A stretch of 64,000 bases of DNA from an uncultured bacterium (GTDB lineage Bacteria; Verrucomicrobiota; Verrucomicrobiia; CAIQCK01): positions 29,180 through 93,179 of the forward strand of contig CAIQCK010000059.1 of assembly GCA_903870275.1 (NCBI GenBank), given 5' to 3'. Below, piece by piece: positions 15,388-23,841 of the stretch; the first letter of the stretch is position 1; the number at the start of each line of letters is the position of its first letter. The notes under the pieces were generated by a model. The model searched no databases, was not told the DNA's origin, and saw only the letters and a program-made list of their open reading frames with translations. A program made the position numbers and the translations under genes.

Positions 15388-15990
15388 TCAGCGTGCGGTG
15401 GAAACCTGTCGATTTGAAAACGTATCCATCGGCATCTGGACCCGCCGCAGCTTCCATCCAAAATCCGCAAAACCAAAAAACAGATTTATCTCGCCGTCAG
15501 TCAGGGCAAAGACCGTCGGGGACACAAAGCCAGCCCATTCAAATTTGTCGGTTTTGAGCAGGCGTTTCATCCTATCGTTCATGGCGTTTTCCTTTTCGGC
15601 CGCCGGTGAATCCCCCTTCATTATCTCGACGAAGCCAGACGGTGTAACATATTGATCTATCAGCGATCCAACGATCATGGGACCGAAGAAAAAAGCGGCT
15701 GCATGGGCGACACCGTCACTGACATCTTCGGTTTGCGGTTTGGATTTCAGATCCGCCAACATCTGAGCTTTGAAATCCTCCTTCAAACCATCGCGCACTT
15801 TCGGGAAATCCACGAGCCAGTCAAGCCTTACAGTGTCGCGTTGTTCGACCGCCGCCTTCAGGGAATAGAGGACGAAGACGGCATCGCCAGCGTAGTAGAG
15901 CAGCGCGGCGGGGATAGCCCAATAAAACAGCCTCCGCGCAAATGAGACGGACGGAGTTGAGGGGTCGCTGAGATATTTGCTCTGCCTCAT
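15388..15990 (-). CDS. DUF2939-like membrane-anchored protein
   Basis: 200 residues. One TM segment near the N-terminus (LFYWAIPAALLYYAGDAVFV) is followed by the DUF2939-type phrase SLKAAVEQRDTVRLDWLVDF with PKVRDGLKEDFKAQ. The function of this family is unknown. It starts 15 bp below the repressor stop, so it is probably co-transcribed with the repressor in the lysogen. That placement suits a lysogenic-conversion gene or a superinfection-exclusion protein; both are inference. Confidence 0.65.
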   Translation of the reverse strand: MRQSKYLSDPSTPSVSFARRLFYWAIPAALLYYAGDAVFVLYSLKAAVEQRDTVRLDWLVDFPKVRDGLKEDFKAQMLADLKSKPQTEDVSDGVAHAAAFFFGPMIVGSLIDQYVTPSGFVEIMKGDSPAAEKENAMNDRMKRLLKTDKFEWAGFVSPTVFALTDGEINLFFGFADFGWKLRRVQMPMDTFSNRQVSTAR

Positions 15991-16004
15991 CGTCGGGCGT
16001 TCTC

Positions 16005-16733
16005 CTACAGTTTCCTGAACACACCCACTACCGGATAGATGAATCGGAAGTCGCTCAGGTTGAACTCCAGCGGCGGGTAATCCGGGTTGACACTCACAAG
16101 ACGAACCTTAGTGCCATTCGGGCCAAAGCGGAAGAATTTTTTCAGAAAGACGCCGTGATCCTTGCGCGTGCGAGCGATTACGACGTTGCCGCTCTGAGCT
16201 TCCTTGTTTGGTGAAACGGTGACACGACTCCCCTCACTGATCATTGGTTCCATCGAGTTGCCTTGCACGATCAAACCAAAAGCGTTTTCATCCCGACTCT
16301 CCGTTGGAATTTTCTCATCGAGAAAATTTGCCAGATCGTTGTAGTCCTTGGCGGCCCCGGCTGTCGCCCAGGACACAACAGGAATCCACCGCAGTTGCGG
16401 CATCGCTTCCAGCCGCACTTCGCCTTTCAAGCCTGCTGGCACGCCCAAAGCTTTCGCCATCTGCTCGTTATTAGGCGATGGCTCATCGTCCGGTGCTTCG
16501 GAAATATGCTTGGGGCCGGCTCCGAAGCGCAGCCACTTCCAGTTCAACTCTAAAGCGGCGCAAACGTCGCGCAGCAACCTCTCGCTAAAGGAACCTGCGC
16601 GCTCGATCTCATAGATTGGCTGGAGACTACAGCGCGCCTTCTTTCCAACATCAGCCAGCGTTAGTTTTCGATCTTCGCGTTCGCGGCGAAGGCGGTTAGC
16701 GATTTCAGTCTTGTCCCGATCTGGAATCTTCAC
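16005..16733 (-). CDS. CI/LexA-type prophage repressor (HTH + S24 peptidase)
   Basis: 242 residues from GTG 16733, with GGAGGG eight bases upstream. N-terminal helix-turn-helix (KLTLADVGKKARCSLQPIYEIE). The C-terminal S24 domain has the autocleavage-type Ala-Gly in WATAGAA, the catalytic Ser in VQGNSMEPMISEG and the catalytic Lys in VFLKKFF. It holds the prophage silent and is likely to be cleaved after DNA damage. Mu's own repressor c is of a different type, so the regulator here is lambda-like. It diverges from the Ner-like gene. Confidence 0.88.
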   Translation of the reverse strand: MKIPDRDKTEIANRLRREREDRKLTLADVGKKARCSLQPIYEIERAGSFSERLLRDVCAALELNWKWLRFGAGPKHISEAPDDEPSPNNEQMAKALGVPAGLKGEVRLEAMPQLRWIPVVSWATAGAAKDYNDLANFLDEKIPTESRDENAFGLIVQGNSMEPMISEGSRVTVSPNKEAQSGNVVIARTRKDHGVFLKKFFRFGPNGTKVRLVSVNPDYPPLEFNLSDFRFIYPVVGVFRKL

Positions 16734-16817
16734 AAAAACCCTCCGTTTATAAATTTAAGAAAGAATGAAAAAAGAGCTTGACCCTTTTCATAATTTATTA
16801 ATAATGGGCGCATTCAA
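16734..16817. promoter_or_regulatory. Divergent repressor/early operator-promoter region
   Basis: An AT-rich 84-bp gap in otherwise GC-rich DNA. For the plus strand, TTGACC (16779-16784) is followed after 16 bp by AATAAT (16801-16806), a near-consensus sigma-70 promoter for the early operon. On the minus strand TATAAA (at about 16747-16752) could be the -10 of the repressor. The GGAGGG ribosome site of the repressor is at its left edge. Repressor and Ner-like protein probably bind here. Confidence 0.6.
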
Positions 16818-17054
16818 ATGAAACGTTCGCAACAACGCGCGAGTGTCCCGCCGAGCCGATCTTCCGTCAACACCGAAGTTGCTGCTGGTTTGGAGATTCG
16901 TTTCGCTCTGGCTCGAAAGGGTTACACGTTTGCCAGTTGGGGGCGCGAGCGCGACTGGTCGCGAACACAAGTTTCCCTGGCCGCCAACCGCAAACGCACC
17001 GACCGGCGCTCGCGCGAGATTCTCGCCGCGCTGGAAAAGGAGATCAGTCAATGA
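16818..17054 (+). CDS. Ner-like early DNA-binding regulator
   Basis: 78 residues. The core (EIRFALARKGYTFASWGRER, then RTQVSLAANRKRTDRR and ILAALEKE) matches the general layout of Ner/Nlp proteins, a short HTH that shuts off early transcription. It is the first early gene, divergent from the repressor, as ner is in Mu. The N-terminal 20 residues are basic and Ser-rich. Assignment rests on position and the HTH-like pattern. Confidence 0.6.
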   Translation: MKRSQQRASVPPSRSSVNTEVAAGLEIRFALARKGYTFASWGRERDWSRTQVSLAANRKRTDRRSREILAALEKEISQ

Positions 17055-17407
17055 AACACACGCCCGACATTCGCAACGGAATTGATTACGCGGACCGCTC
17101 ACGGCCGTGGCTCGCCATCCCCAAAGCGGGACAGTTGCTGAGAGGCATGGCCGAGTGGTGTGCATACATGGACCATAACGAATTGGCTCCAGCCACCGAG
17201 TGGGAGGAAGTGCAGTTCAAAGCGTGGGCGATCATTGAAACGGTCCAGATGGTCGCGGCCAAACTGAAGGCGGCGCTGAAACAAAAAAACACCTCCGAAC
17301 CTCGTGGAGTTGGCGGATTGCGCAAGACGGCCGGATGGCGCACCGGTCACACAAACAAACCGTCCGCCAACTCCCATCTTTCCGCCAAGAGCGGAGGCAA
17401 GCGATGA
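17051..17407 (+). CDS. Early phage protein of unknown function
   Basis: 118 residues, ATGA-coupled to the Ner-like gene. A helical middle (EEVQFKAWAIIETVQMVAAK, then LKAALKQK) precedes a basic Gly/Ser-rich tail (SHLSAKSGGKR). The tail region contains inverted GTTGGCGGA (17309-17317) and TCCGCCAAC (17362-17370), so it may be derived from a palindromic repeat. No family recognised. Confidence 0.6.
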   Translation: MKHTPDIRNGIDYADRSRPWLAIPKAGQLLRGMAEWCAYMDHNELAPATEWEEVQFKAWAIIETVQMVAAKLKAALKQKNTSEPRGVGGLRKTAGWRTGHTNKPSANSHLSAKSGGKR

Positions 17408-17508
17408 GCGATATGGCGATCCTGATCATTTGCATCACGGTGATTGTTGTCTCCCCATGCGCACTTGTCGGACTTGTGGTGTTCATCGGCTGGAGGTTAA
17501 ACCGATGA
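17404..17508 (+). CDS. 34-residue single-TM protein
   Basis: ATGA overlaps on both sides support translation. Almost the whole peptide is one TM helix (AILIICITVIVVSPCALVGL, then VVFIG) with a basic end WRLNR. Unknown role in the early operon. Confidence 0.55.
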   Translation: MSDMAILIICITVIVVSPCALVGLVVFIGWRLNR

Positions 17509-17750
17509 CCGCGCGCCAAGTCGAACTCAAGCGGCTTGCGTCCGAGGCCAGGGAGATGGCGAACCGATGGGGCGGCCTGGCCGCGTCTTTGATCGTGCTA
17601 CGCGATGCCCGTCGCCCGCGCTGCCAGGCCGAATCTGCTGCTGTTCGTATCCGCCAGGCAAACGCCGTTACCTCGGCGTCGGCGCGGCTGCAAGATTCGG
17701 TGGACTTCCTCGTTCGCATCAAACTGCTCGCCGCAAAGGAGCGCCGATGA
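17505..17750 (+). CDS. Small helical early phage protein
   Basis: 81 residues, ATGA-coupled at both ends. Ala/Arg-rich helices (ARQVELKRLASEAREMAN, SARLQDSVDFLVRIKLLAAK). No family recognised. Confidence 0.55.
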   Translation: MTARQVELKRLASEAREMANRWGGLAASLIVLRDARRPRCQAESAAVRIRQANAVTSASARLQDSVDFLVRIKLLAAKERR

Positions 17751-18001
17751 TTCCCAATTCCCCACTGCCCACTGGCAACTGCCCACTGCCCACTAGCGCG
17801 GCTCCGCTTCCGCTCTTTCTCCGGCAGCACCGCGCCGCCGCCGCGCTCTTCCGTTCCTGCGTCTGCGGTCATCCGCAATGGAAGCACACCGCCTTCAGCT
17901 ACGGCTGCCGCGAATCCGGCTGCCACTGTGAATTTTTTGACGAGGCGCCCGTTGCGTCTCAGAAGTCAGAAGCCAGCAGTCAGAAGTCAGCAAGCCACTA
18001 A
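17747..18001 (+). CDS. Small Cys/His-rich protein with repeat-encoded ends
   Basis: 84 residues. The centre CVCGHPQWKHTAFSYGCRES, then GCHCEFF, is a typical small phage zinc-binding pattern (CxCGH....H....C...GCxC). The N-terminus (PLPTGNCPLPTS) comes from the CAGTGGGCA-type repeat and the C-terminus (SQKSEASSQKS) from the GTCAGAA-type repeat, so both ends of this protein are repeat-derived. Confidence 0.6.
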   Translation: MIPNSPLPTGNCPLPTSAAPLPLFLRQHRAAAALFRSCVCGHPQWKHTAFSYGCRESGCHCEFFDEAPVASQKSEASSQKSASH

Positions 18002-18037
18002 ACCTCAACCCCAAAATCCAAGGAGCAAGAAGAGAAC

Positions 18038-18892
18038 ATGGAGCCAAGCAACAAGATCGTCATGATGAAGGTGTCGGAACTCAGCAATCATCCCGTTGCG
18101 GACCTGATTCCGATGCTGCCGGAAGATCACCCGAAATATAAAGCGCTGGTGGATAGTATTGGTGCCGACGGTGTCCAGGAGCCGTTGATTTGCGATCCGA
18201 AGGGGCGTGTCTCGAATGGACGCCACCGCCTGCGCGGAGCCAGAAACTTTCCGAGCATCGAAGAACTGCCGTGCATCGTGAAGCCGGAGGATCAGGTTGC
18301 GACCATCGCCATGCAGACGGCGCTGGCGCGGCGCGATTTCAACGAGAGCCAGCGCGCCATCATGATCGCGGTGCTATTTCCCAAGACCGCTGCCGAGAGG
18401 AAAGCAGCCAGTCTGGCAAACCTCCGAAATGTCGGAAAAGGGTCAAAACCCCTGATTTCCTCGAACACTACGGAGTGTGGCAACAGCGTCACCATCAAGG
18501 AGTTCTCCGCGCAGCACGACGTTGGCCTAGCTTTCATGGAATACGCGCTACGCGTCATGGGCCAACCGACCGAGCGCCGCGAACGGGCCATCAACGATGT
18601 CATGCAGCGGGGCATCGGCCTTGGCCGCGTGGTCGCCGGATGGGGCGGGAAGGATGCGGCGGACGCCGGCAAGACGAAGCCGATCAAGAACTACGGCAAA
18701 CTGATTGGAGGCGCGTTCCTCAGCCTCACTCGGCATGGCTGTGGGTTCAACAAGATCGCCAAGGCCGGCATTGCCGGGGCGATCTTGCGCGATGCCGAGA
18801 AAATGCCAGCCAAACTTCCCGAACCGTTGGTCAAGGCCGTCATGCGCGGTTGCAAGGCGCGTATCGAAGCTCTCAAGGAAGGCGCGCGATGA
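18038..18892 (+). CDS. ParB-like nuclease-domain protein
   Basis: 284 residues. The N-terminal 100 residues match the ParB/sulfiredoxin fold: KVSELSNHPVADLIPMLP, LVDSIGADGVQEPLICD, then the signature VSNGRHRLRGAR. The remainder includes RRDFNESQRAIMIAVLFP, as in other phage ParB-like proteins, and a helical C-terminus. It probably binds DNA or regulates transcription; no ParA partner is visible. It precedes the transposase gene. Confidence 0.75.
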   Translation: MEPSNKIVMMKVSELSNHPVADLIPMLPEDHPKYKALVDSIGADGVQEPLICDPKGRVSNGRHRLRGARNFPSIEELPCIVKPEDQVATIAMQTALARRDFNESQRAIMIAVLFPKTAAERKAASLANLRNVGKGSKPLISSNTTECGNSVTIKEFSAQHDVGLAFMEYALRVMGQPTERRERAINDVMQRGIGLGRVVAGWGGKDAADAGKTKPIKNYGKLIGGAFLSLTRHGCGFNKIAKAGIAGAILRDAEKMPAKLPEPLVKAVMRGCKARIEALKEGAR

Positions 18893-19122
18893 ATCCCGGC
18901 CTGAATCCAAACGACGGGGACCGGGCCGAGTTTGTCCGCATGATTGATGTGCGACACGGCGATCAACTCTACCTCTATAAAAAGTGGCAGACGGTGCGCA
19001 AGGTCCGCGTCTTCGCAACGGGGATTCATGCTTGGTTTGAAGGAATAAAAACGCATCGCCAATTCACCCACGGTCTTGTTGCCAGAAAACTTCCTGACGT
19101 GCCAACCGAACTGGCGCGATGA
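18889..19122 (+). CDS. Small early phage protein
   Basis: 77 residues, ATGA-coupled to the ParB-like gene and to the transposase gene. Beta-rich sequence (GDQLYLYKKWQTVRKVRVFA) suggests a small barrel-like fold. Unknown function. Confidence 0.55.
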   Translation: MNPGLNPNDGDRAEFVRMIDVRHGDQLYLYKKWQTVRKVRVFATGIHAWFEGIKTHRQFTHGLVARKLPDVPTELAR

Positions 19123-21281
19123 ACGAATCAACAATCACTGTAGCGGCGGTCTGTGACCGCCGGTCCGGGAACGCGAGCAATAGAGCCGTGGGAGAGCCAC
19201 GGACAAGGGAGTGCATCCCCATCATTGAACAGCCCGCGTGCGAACCTCCCGCTGCCGACTCTAATCCCGGCATCCCGGATCGGCGGTCACAGACCGCCGC
19301 TACAGCCGCCGACGCGACCGATTCCCACTGCCCACTGCCCACTGCCCACTGCCAACTTTCCGTCTCTCCCTGGGCATCGTCGCGCGCGAAAGCGGTCCGC
19401 AAATGGCTCGCGCTTCAGGCGGAGGGATTGTCATCGGTCGCCGCCGCAAGAGAGGTCGGGCATCCGAGAATCACGCTGCGCAACTGGTCGCTCAAGCTCG
19501 TCGCGGGCGGCGAGCCGGGACTGGAGCGCGGCTACCACCGAAGCGGGAGGAAACAAAAGGTGACGCTCAACGCCGCGGAGAAAAAAACCGCCCGCAAGTT
19601 CGCGCTCAAGACCGAGAGCACGCCGATGGGCATCGAGTTGATGGCCGACTCGGAGGTGTGCCGGCCGGAGGTCCGCGAGGTCATCGCGGGCTACCGGCAG
19701 ACCGGATGCTATCCGCGAAGCCTGATGCGCCAGGTGCGCGTGACTTCCGAGGAAATGGCTGCGGCGCGGGGCGCGGAGGATTTGCGGTCGGTGGCATTCA
19801 GCGTGCGTCGCGGGATGTTCGGCTACGACGACGAAGGCGCATGGGTGCCGGTCAACAGCGGCGACATCGTGGAGTTCGACGACGTGTCCACGGACGTGCC
19901 GTTTTTCTGGCAGGATCCGGACGGCTATTGGCGCGTGGGCCGGCAGATTTTGATGGCGCGCGACGTGCGCAGCGGGAAGTGGCTCGGCGTTTATCCGGTC
20001 GCTCGTTTCGGGGACAGTTACCGCGGCGAGGACATTGCGCGGTTCATCGAATTGCTCGTGCGGCGTTGGGGGCGGTTCGGACGGTTGCGGCTGGAACGCG
20101 GTCGCTGGGAGAATAACGCGGTGGACGGCATCCGCGTGCACGCCGACGGCAGCCGTTGGGGCGGCATCTCCAGCGTGATTCGCGTGGACCACGTATTTGC
20201 TTCGACGGCCAAGGGCGGCATCGAATCGGCGTTCCGTCCGTTCCACAAGATCATGGGCGTCTATGGCGTGCGCATCGGCAAAACGCGCGGCGAATACGAG
20301 CAGGCCACCGACGACATGATGGCGGTCAACGCGCAAAAGGCCGACCCGCGCAAGTGCGGCTTCATTCCCTGGGGCGAGGAACTCATCCACAAGCTCGTCA
20401 AGGGCTGCCAGTTTTTGAACCGGCGCGTGCGTCGCTGCGACGGGCTTCCGCCGGAAGCGCCCGATGTGACCTGGGCACGCGACATGGCTACCATCGGCGG
20501 CACGCTGCCGGCCGTGGGCGAACAGGATTTCTGGATGTTCAAGCCGACGATCCGCATGAAGAGCTTCGGCGTGCAGCTTCCCGGCCACGTCCAGGTGAAG
20601 GTCGAGACCTATCCCACGCCGTTCCGGTTCCACGCCGCGACGCAGGAGGTGCCGTTCATTGAGCGCGGCCATCGCATCATTGCGCGCTTCGATCCGCTGA
20701 TGCCGGAGGCCGGCTGCGCGCTGTTCAACTTCGAGTCGCGGCCGATGAACCGCGAGAACTGGAAACGCTTCCAGTTCATCGGCGTCGCGCCGTGGGCGGC
20801 GGGCGAGCCGCAGTTCTCCGACTGGAGCGACTACGTTTCGCCGGCCATCGCCGCGCGCAAACTGCGCACCGCCCAGGTGCGCGCGAGTTTTGCGGCCATC
20901 GAGCCGGGCGGACGCGCCGCCGTCGTTCACCTGGAGTCCGACGGCCGCGGCAATGTGTTGCGCACGGAAGTCGGAGGTCGGAAGTCAGAAGTCAGAAGTC
21001 AGAAGCCAACAACGCTCCACGATCCACTTTCCGAGCGCGCCGCCGAGGGCAGGACCGCTAACGAGCGGGCATTACCCAATCGGGCAAATCCCATCGAAAG
21101 CGGCGCGCTCGATATTTCAACGCGGGGAACGGAAACCACTGCGGACGACTCGGCAGCCTCCCGGCTGCGTCCGCCTAATTCACCCGTTCCCCGCGGAACT
21201 TTCGACCGCGCTGCTGCGGCCGATTACATCGCCCGGCGCGAGGCCGAAGCCCGCGCGCGCGGTGAACTGATCGAAACGTAG
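19119..21281 (+). CDS. MuA-like DDE transposase
   Basis: 720 residues. Carries out strand transfer for integration and replicative transposition. The catalytic core shows the first Asp strand in IVEFDDVSTDVPFFW (about D254/D255) and the Glu in KGGIESAFRPFHKIMG (E369). The position expected for the second Asp reads LRLERGRWENN, giving Glu326; this needs checking. An HTH-like segment is at AEGLSSVAAAREVGHPRITL. Residues 6-80 are encoded by an inserted palindromic element plus a CAGTGGGCA-type repeat, and KSEVRSQK near residue 625 by the GTCAGAA-type repeat. It is ATGA-coupled to the gene before it. Confidence 0.9.
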   Translation: MNESTITVAAVCDRRSGNASNRAVGEPRTRECIPIIEQPACEPPAADSNPGIPDRRSQTAATAADATDSHCPLPTAHCQLSVSPWASSRAKAVRKWLALQAEGLSSVAAAREVGHPRITLRNWSLKLVAGGEPGLERGYHRSGRKQKVTLNAAEKKTARKFALKTESTPMGIELMADSEVCRPEVREVIAGYRQTGCYPRSLMRQVRVTSEEMAAARGAEDLRSVAFSVRRGMFGYDDEGAWVPVNSGDIVEFDDVSTDVPFFWQDPDGYWRVGRQILMARDVRSGKWLGVYPVARFGDSYRGEDIARFIELLVRRWGRFGRLRLERGRWENNAVDGIRVHADGSRWGGISSVIRVDHVFASTAKGGIESAFRPFHKIMGVYGVRIGKTRGEYEQATDDMMAVNAQKADPRKCGFIPWGEELIHKLVKGCQFLNRRVRRCDGLPPEAPDVTWARDMATIGGTLPAVGEQDFWMFKPTIRMKSFGVQLPGHVQVKVETYPTPFRFHAATQEVPFIERGHRIIARFDPLMPEAGCALFNFESRPMNRENWKRFQFIGVAPWAAGEPQFSDWSDYVSPAIAARKLRTAQVRASFAAIEPGGRAAVVHLESDGRGNVLRTEVGGRKSEVRSQKPTTLHDPLSERAAEGRTANERALPNRANPIESGALDISTRGTETTADDSAASRLRPPNSPVPRGTFDRAAAADYIARREAEARARGELIET
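19139..19304. repeat. 32-bp inverted repeat inside the transposase N-terminus
   Basis: 19139-19170 and 19273-19304 are inverted copies with a single mismatch; each contains its own palindrome CGGCGGTC-TGT-GACCGCCG. A CAGTGGGCA-type tandem (about 19324-19358) follows. The whole block is read in frame as the start of the transposase. Confidence 0.8.
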
Positions 21282-21322
21282 AAAAGAAGCCAGAAATCAG
21301 AAGTCAGAAAACAGAAAGGACA

Positions 21323-21610
21323 ATGCAGATGAAGACGACTAGCTACCAAGTCGAACGCCAATGGGAAGCCATTCTCAAAGCGGACATCGAAGTGGATCGC
21401 GCACAAAAAAGACTGCGTGCCGCCATCCAAAAAGCGTTTCCCGTAGGAGCCAGTATCTCGGTAACGCTCGGAGGCGCGTCCATTGTGGCCGTGGTTGATG
21501 GTCACGGCGATGGACCTTGGTCGTCCACGATCACATGCCACAATCTGACGACAGGAAAGACTCGACGTTTCTCCGTCATCGCAAACCCGCCGAACCGTCT
21601 CGGCGTCTAA
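21323..21610 (+). CDS. Early phage protein of unknown function
   Basis: 95 residues; a second ATG at 21329 is possible. N-terminal helix with VERQWEAILKADIEVDRAQK, then beta strands (GASISVTLGGASIVAVVDG). Flanked on both sides by dispersed repeats (GTCAGAA type before it, CAGTGGGCA type after it). No family recognised. Confidence 0.6.
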   Translation: MQMKTTSYQVERQWEAILKADIEVDRAQKRLRAAIQKAFPVGASISVTLGGASIVAVVDGHGDGPWSSTITCHNLTTGKTRRFSVIANPPNRLGV

Positions 21611-21649
21611 CTGTACACTGCCCACTGACCACTAGAAAGAGCTACCACC

Positions 21650-22657
21650 ATGAACACGGAAACTGTAAACAGCGCGGCGGCGGAAGCGCAGCAAAAGGAC
21701 CTGCGCTCGCTCGCTCAAACGATCCGCGACTACCAGAAGAAACGCGGATGGAACGACACGCAGCTTTGCAAACGCTTCGGCGGCGTCGGCTCAACGAAAA
21801 CTTTCGGGCGCATCCTGGCGGGCGACTTGAAGGAACTCGACCTTGAACGCTGGCTGCTCGAATACCGCACCGTCGTCAACCTCATCGAGGCCGAGGGCGC
21901 TGCCGACGACACCGACGAGGCGATCTTCGACGACCTCAGCACATGCAGCCGGCTGCGCGTGGCGTTCCTGAAAATCATGAACGTCCACGGGAACAACCGG
22001 CTGATCATCATCGAGGGCGTCAGCGGCAGCGGCAAGACGAAGGCCGGACGGATGCTCGCGGCCAAATACGGCCGGCGCGTGCTCTTCGGCGAGGCCGACG
22101 AGACGTGGAAGAACCCGACCACAATGCTTGGCGGCATCCTGAAGATGCTCGGCAAAAAGGAGTTTGCGGGCGGCACCAACGAGCGCAAGGAACTGGCCAT
22201 CTCCGAACTGAACCTTCGCCGCGTCTGCCTGTTCATTGACGAGATGCACCACCTCGGTCCGGCGTCGCTGAACATGCTCAAAACACTGATCAACCAAACG
22301 CCCGGCGAGTTCATCGGCTCCGCGTTCAGCACGCTCTGGAAACGCCTGGAGACGCAGGCTTACTTCGAGGCGCTGCAACTCACCCGCAACCGCATGGCCG
22401 AGCGGATCAACTTCGACACGCTGGACCTCCACGACGTGGAGATGCTCGTGAAGCGGCGGCTCCGTTGGGAAAACGGCGAGGGTAAAAAGGCCGCGACGAT
22501 CCTCATCGGCGGCGAGGGCAAAGGTCCCGCGACGCGGCTTGGTCATCTGGCGTTCGTGGACGCCGTGTGCCGCGAGGCCAAGGACATGGCCGACGGCGAT
22601 CCCGTCACCATCGAAGTCTTCGGCGAGGCCGTCAAGAAAGTGGAGAAGACGCGATGA
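21650..22657 (+). CDS. MuB-like AAA+ ATPase, transposition target selector
   Basis: 335 residues. The N-terminal 80 residues form an HTH-containing DNA-binding part (RGWNDTQLCKRFGGVGSTKT). The ATPase has Walker A IIIEGVSGSGKT at about residues 118-129, Walker B VCLFIDEMHHL at about 193-203 and a sensor region near LTRNRMAERI. MuB polymerises on target DNA, delivers it to MuA and gives transposition immunity. The order A then B is kept, with one small gene between. Confidence 0.88.
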   Translation: MNTETVNSAAAEAQQKDLRSLAQTIRDYQKKRGWNDTQLCKRFGGVGSTKTFGRILAGDLKELDLERWLLEYRTVVNLIEAEGAADDTDEAIFDDLSTCSRLRVAFLKIMNVHGNNRLIIIEGVSGSGKTKAGRMLAAKYGRRVLFGEADETWKNPTTMLGGILKMLGKKEFAGGTNERKELAISELNLRRVCLFIDEMHHLGPASLNMLKTLINQTPGEFIGSAFSTLWKRLETQAYFEALQLTRNRMAERINFDTLDLHDVEMLVKRRLRWENGEGKKAATILIGGEGKGPATRLGHLAFVDAVCREAKDMADGDPVTIEVFGEAVKKVEKTR

Positions 22658-22860
22658 AAACACTGAAGCGAAACTATCACATGAAACTGAACGAACAGCA
22701 GTTCATGTCCGTGCTAGCGCAGCACGTCGGCCACGTCCGCAGGCTGCACGGTCCATACGAGGCGAACATTTGCTACGATTTGAAGATCAGCAACGGGAGA
22801 GTCGAATCCTGCGACATCATGCTAGGGCCGCCGAAGACTGGAGAGGAGGCCGCGCGATGA
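22654..22860 (+). CDS. Small early phage protein
   Basis: 68 residues, ATGA-coupled to the MuB-like gene and the next gene. Helical start (LNEQQFMSVLAQHVGHVRRL) then a short beta hairpin (ANICYDLKISNGRVESCDIM). Unknown. Confidence 0.55.
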   Translation: MKTLKRNYHMKLNEQQFMSVLAQHVGHVRRLHGPYEANICYDLKISNGRVESCDIMLGPPKTGEEAAR

Positions 22861-23234
22861 ATCACCTGACTCAATCCACGCATCCGCAGCCGGCACCAGC
22901 CGCACGTCTGCGATCCGCTTCCGACAAGACCACGGCCGCTGCCGGGATGATGGCCGCCGCCGCCCACAACATTCAGGACCGGCTTCACGCAGCCGAAGTG
23001 GACGGCGTTGCGTTCAGTGAAGACGAACTGATTCAACTCGAACGCGGGTGGGAGCATCTCGAACTCGCGAGACAATCAGTGTACCGCTACGTGACGCGCC
23101 CGTCCCAATTCACCCCGGACCTCTGGTCGAGAGAATATCAGGGACTGCCAATGTTCGGCAGCGGCGCGAAATTGGGCGAGCCGAAAGCCGTACCCCATCA
23201 CTCCACAAATCCATCACTCCAACACTCCAACTGA
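22857..23234 (+). CDS. Early phage protein with repeat-derived C-terminus
   Basis: 125 residues, ATGA-coupled to the gene before. A helical centre (FSEDELIQLERGWEHLELAR) and a Ser/His/Asn-rich end (HHSTNPSLQHSN) coded by a CATCACTCCA-type repeat also used at the end of the gene at 40753-41367. Function unknown. Confidence 0.55.
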   Translation: MNHLTQSTHPQPAPAARLRSASDKTTAAAGMMAAAAHNIQDRLHAAEVDGVAFSEDELIQLERGWEHLELARQSVYRYVTRPSQFTPDLWSREYQGLPMFGSGAKLGEPKAVPHHSTNPSLQHSN

Positions 23235-23247
23235 AAGGAAGCTACCT

Positions 23248-23841
23248 ATGGCAAAGAAACCAACTGAAACAAAAACCACGACCGTTCCTGTCCCGACGAT
23301 CACGTCGCGCGAGGAAATGGTCAACGCCGTCGGCCAGATGCGCGAGTGGGAAATCCGCAAACGCAAACTGGAGGCGAAGAAGGCCCAGGCCGTGCTCGAC
23401 GCCGAGCGGGAGTTCGCCACCGGCATTGACGAGGCCGTTCAACAGATCACCGCCTGGAACGAAGGCGTGAAGGCGTGGAGCGTGGATAACCGCAAAGAGT
23501 TCGAGGGGCACGAGTTCATTGAGACTGTCCACGGCAAGGTGAAGCTCTATCTCGGCGCGTGGGGCACGAAGCTGATGCCGAAGTTCACCTGGGAAAAGGT
23601 CGTCAAGATCGTCAAGTCCTTTGGCCTGGATAACGTCCTGCTGCGGACGCTCGATCCTGAGCCGGACAAAGAGGCAATGCTCGCCTACCGCAACGAACCG
23701 ATCCCGAATCCGAAGAATCCGAAAGCGCCGCTGACGTTGGAGCAACTCGGCGTCACCTGCGAGCGCGGCGAGTTCTTCGAGGTGGAGCTGAAGATTGAGG
23801 AAGTCGAGGCCCCGACCGAAGCGGCCAAGGAGGCGGCATGA
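23248..23841 (+). CDS. gam: Gam-like host-nuclease inhibitor
   Basis: 197 residues. Matches Mu Gam in length and layout: a long helical part (LEAKKAQAVLDAEREFATGI) followed by the conserved VHGKVKLYLGAWGTKLMPKF stretch and a C-terminal VTCERGEFFEVELK. Gam is a Ku-like dimer that binds DNA ends and protects them from RecBCD. It follows the A/B genes as in Mu. Confidence 0.85.
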   Translation: MAKKPTETKTTTVPVPTITSREEMVNAVGQMREWEIRKRKLEAKKAQAVLDAEREFATGIDEAVQQITAWNEGVKAWSVDNRKEFEGHEFIETVHGKVKLYLGAWGTKLMPKFTWEKVVKIVKSFGLDNVLLRTLDPEPDKEAMLAYRNEPIPNPKNPKAPLTLEQLGVTCERGEFFEVELKIEEVEAPTEAAKEAA

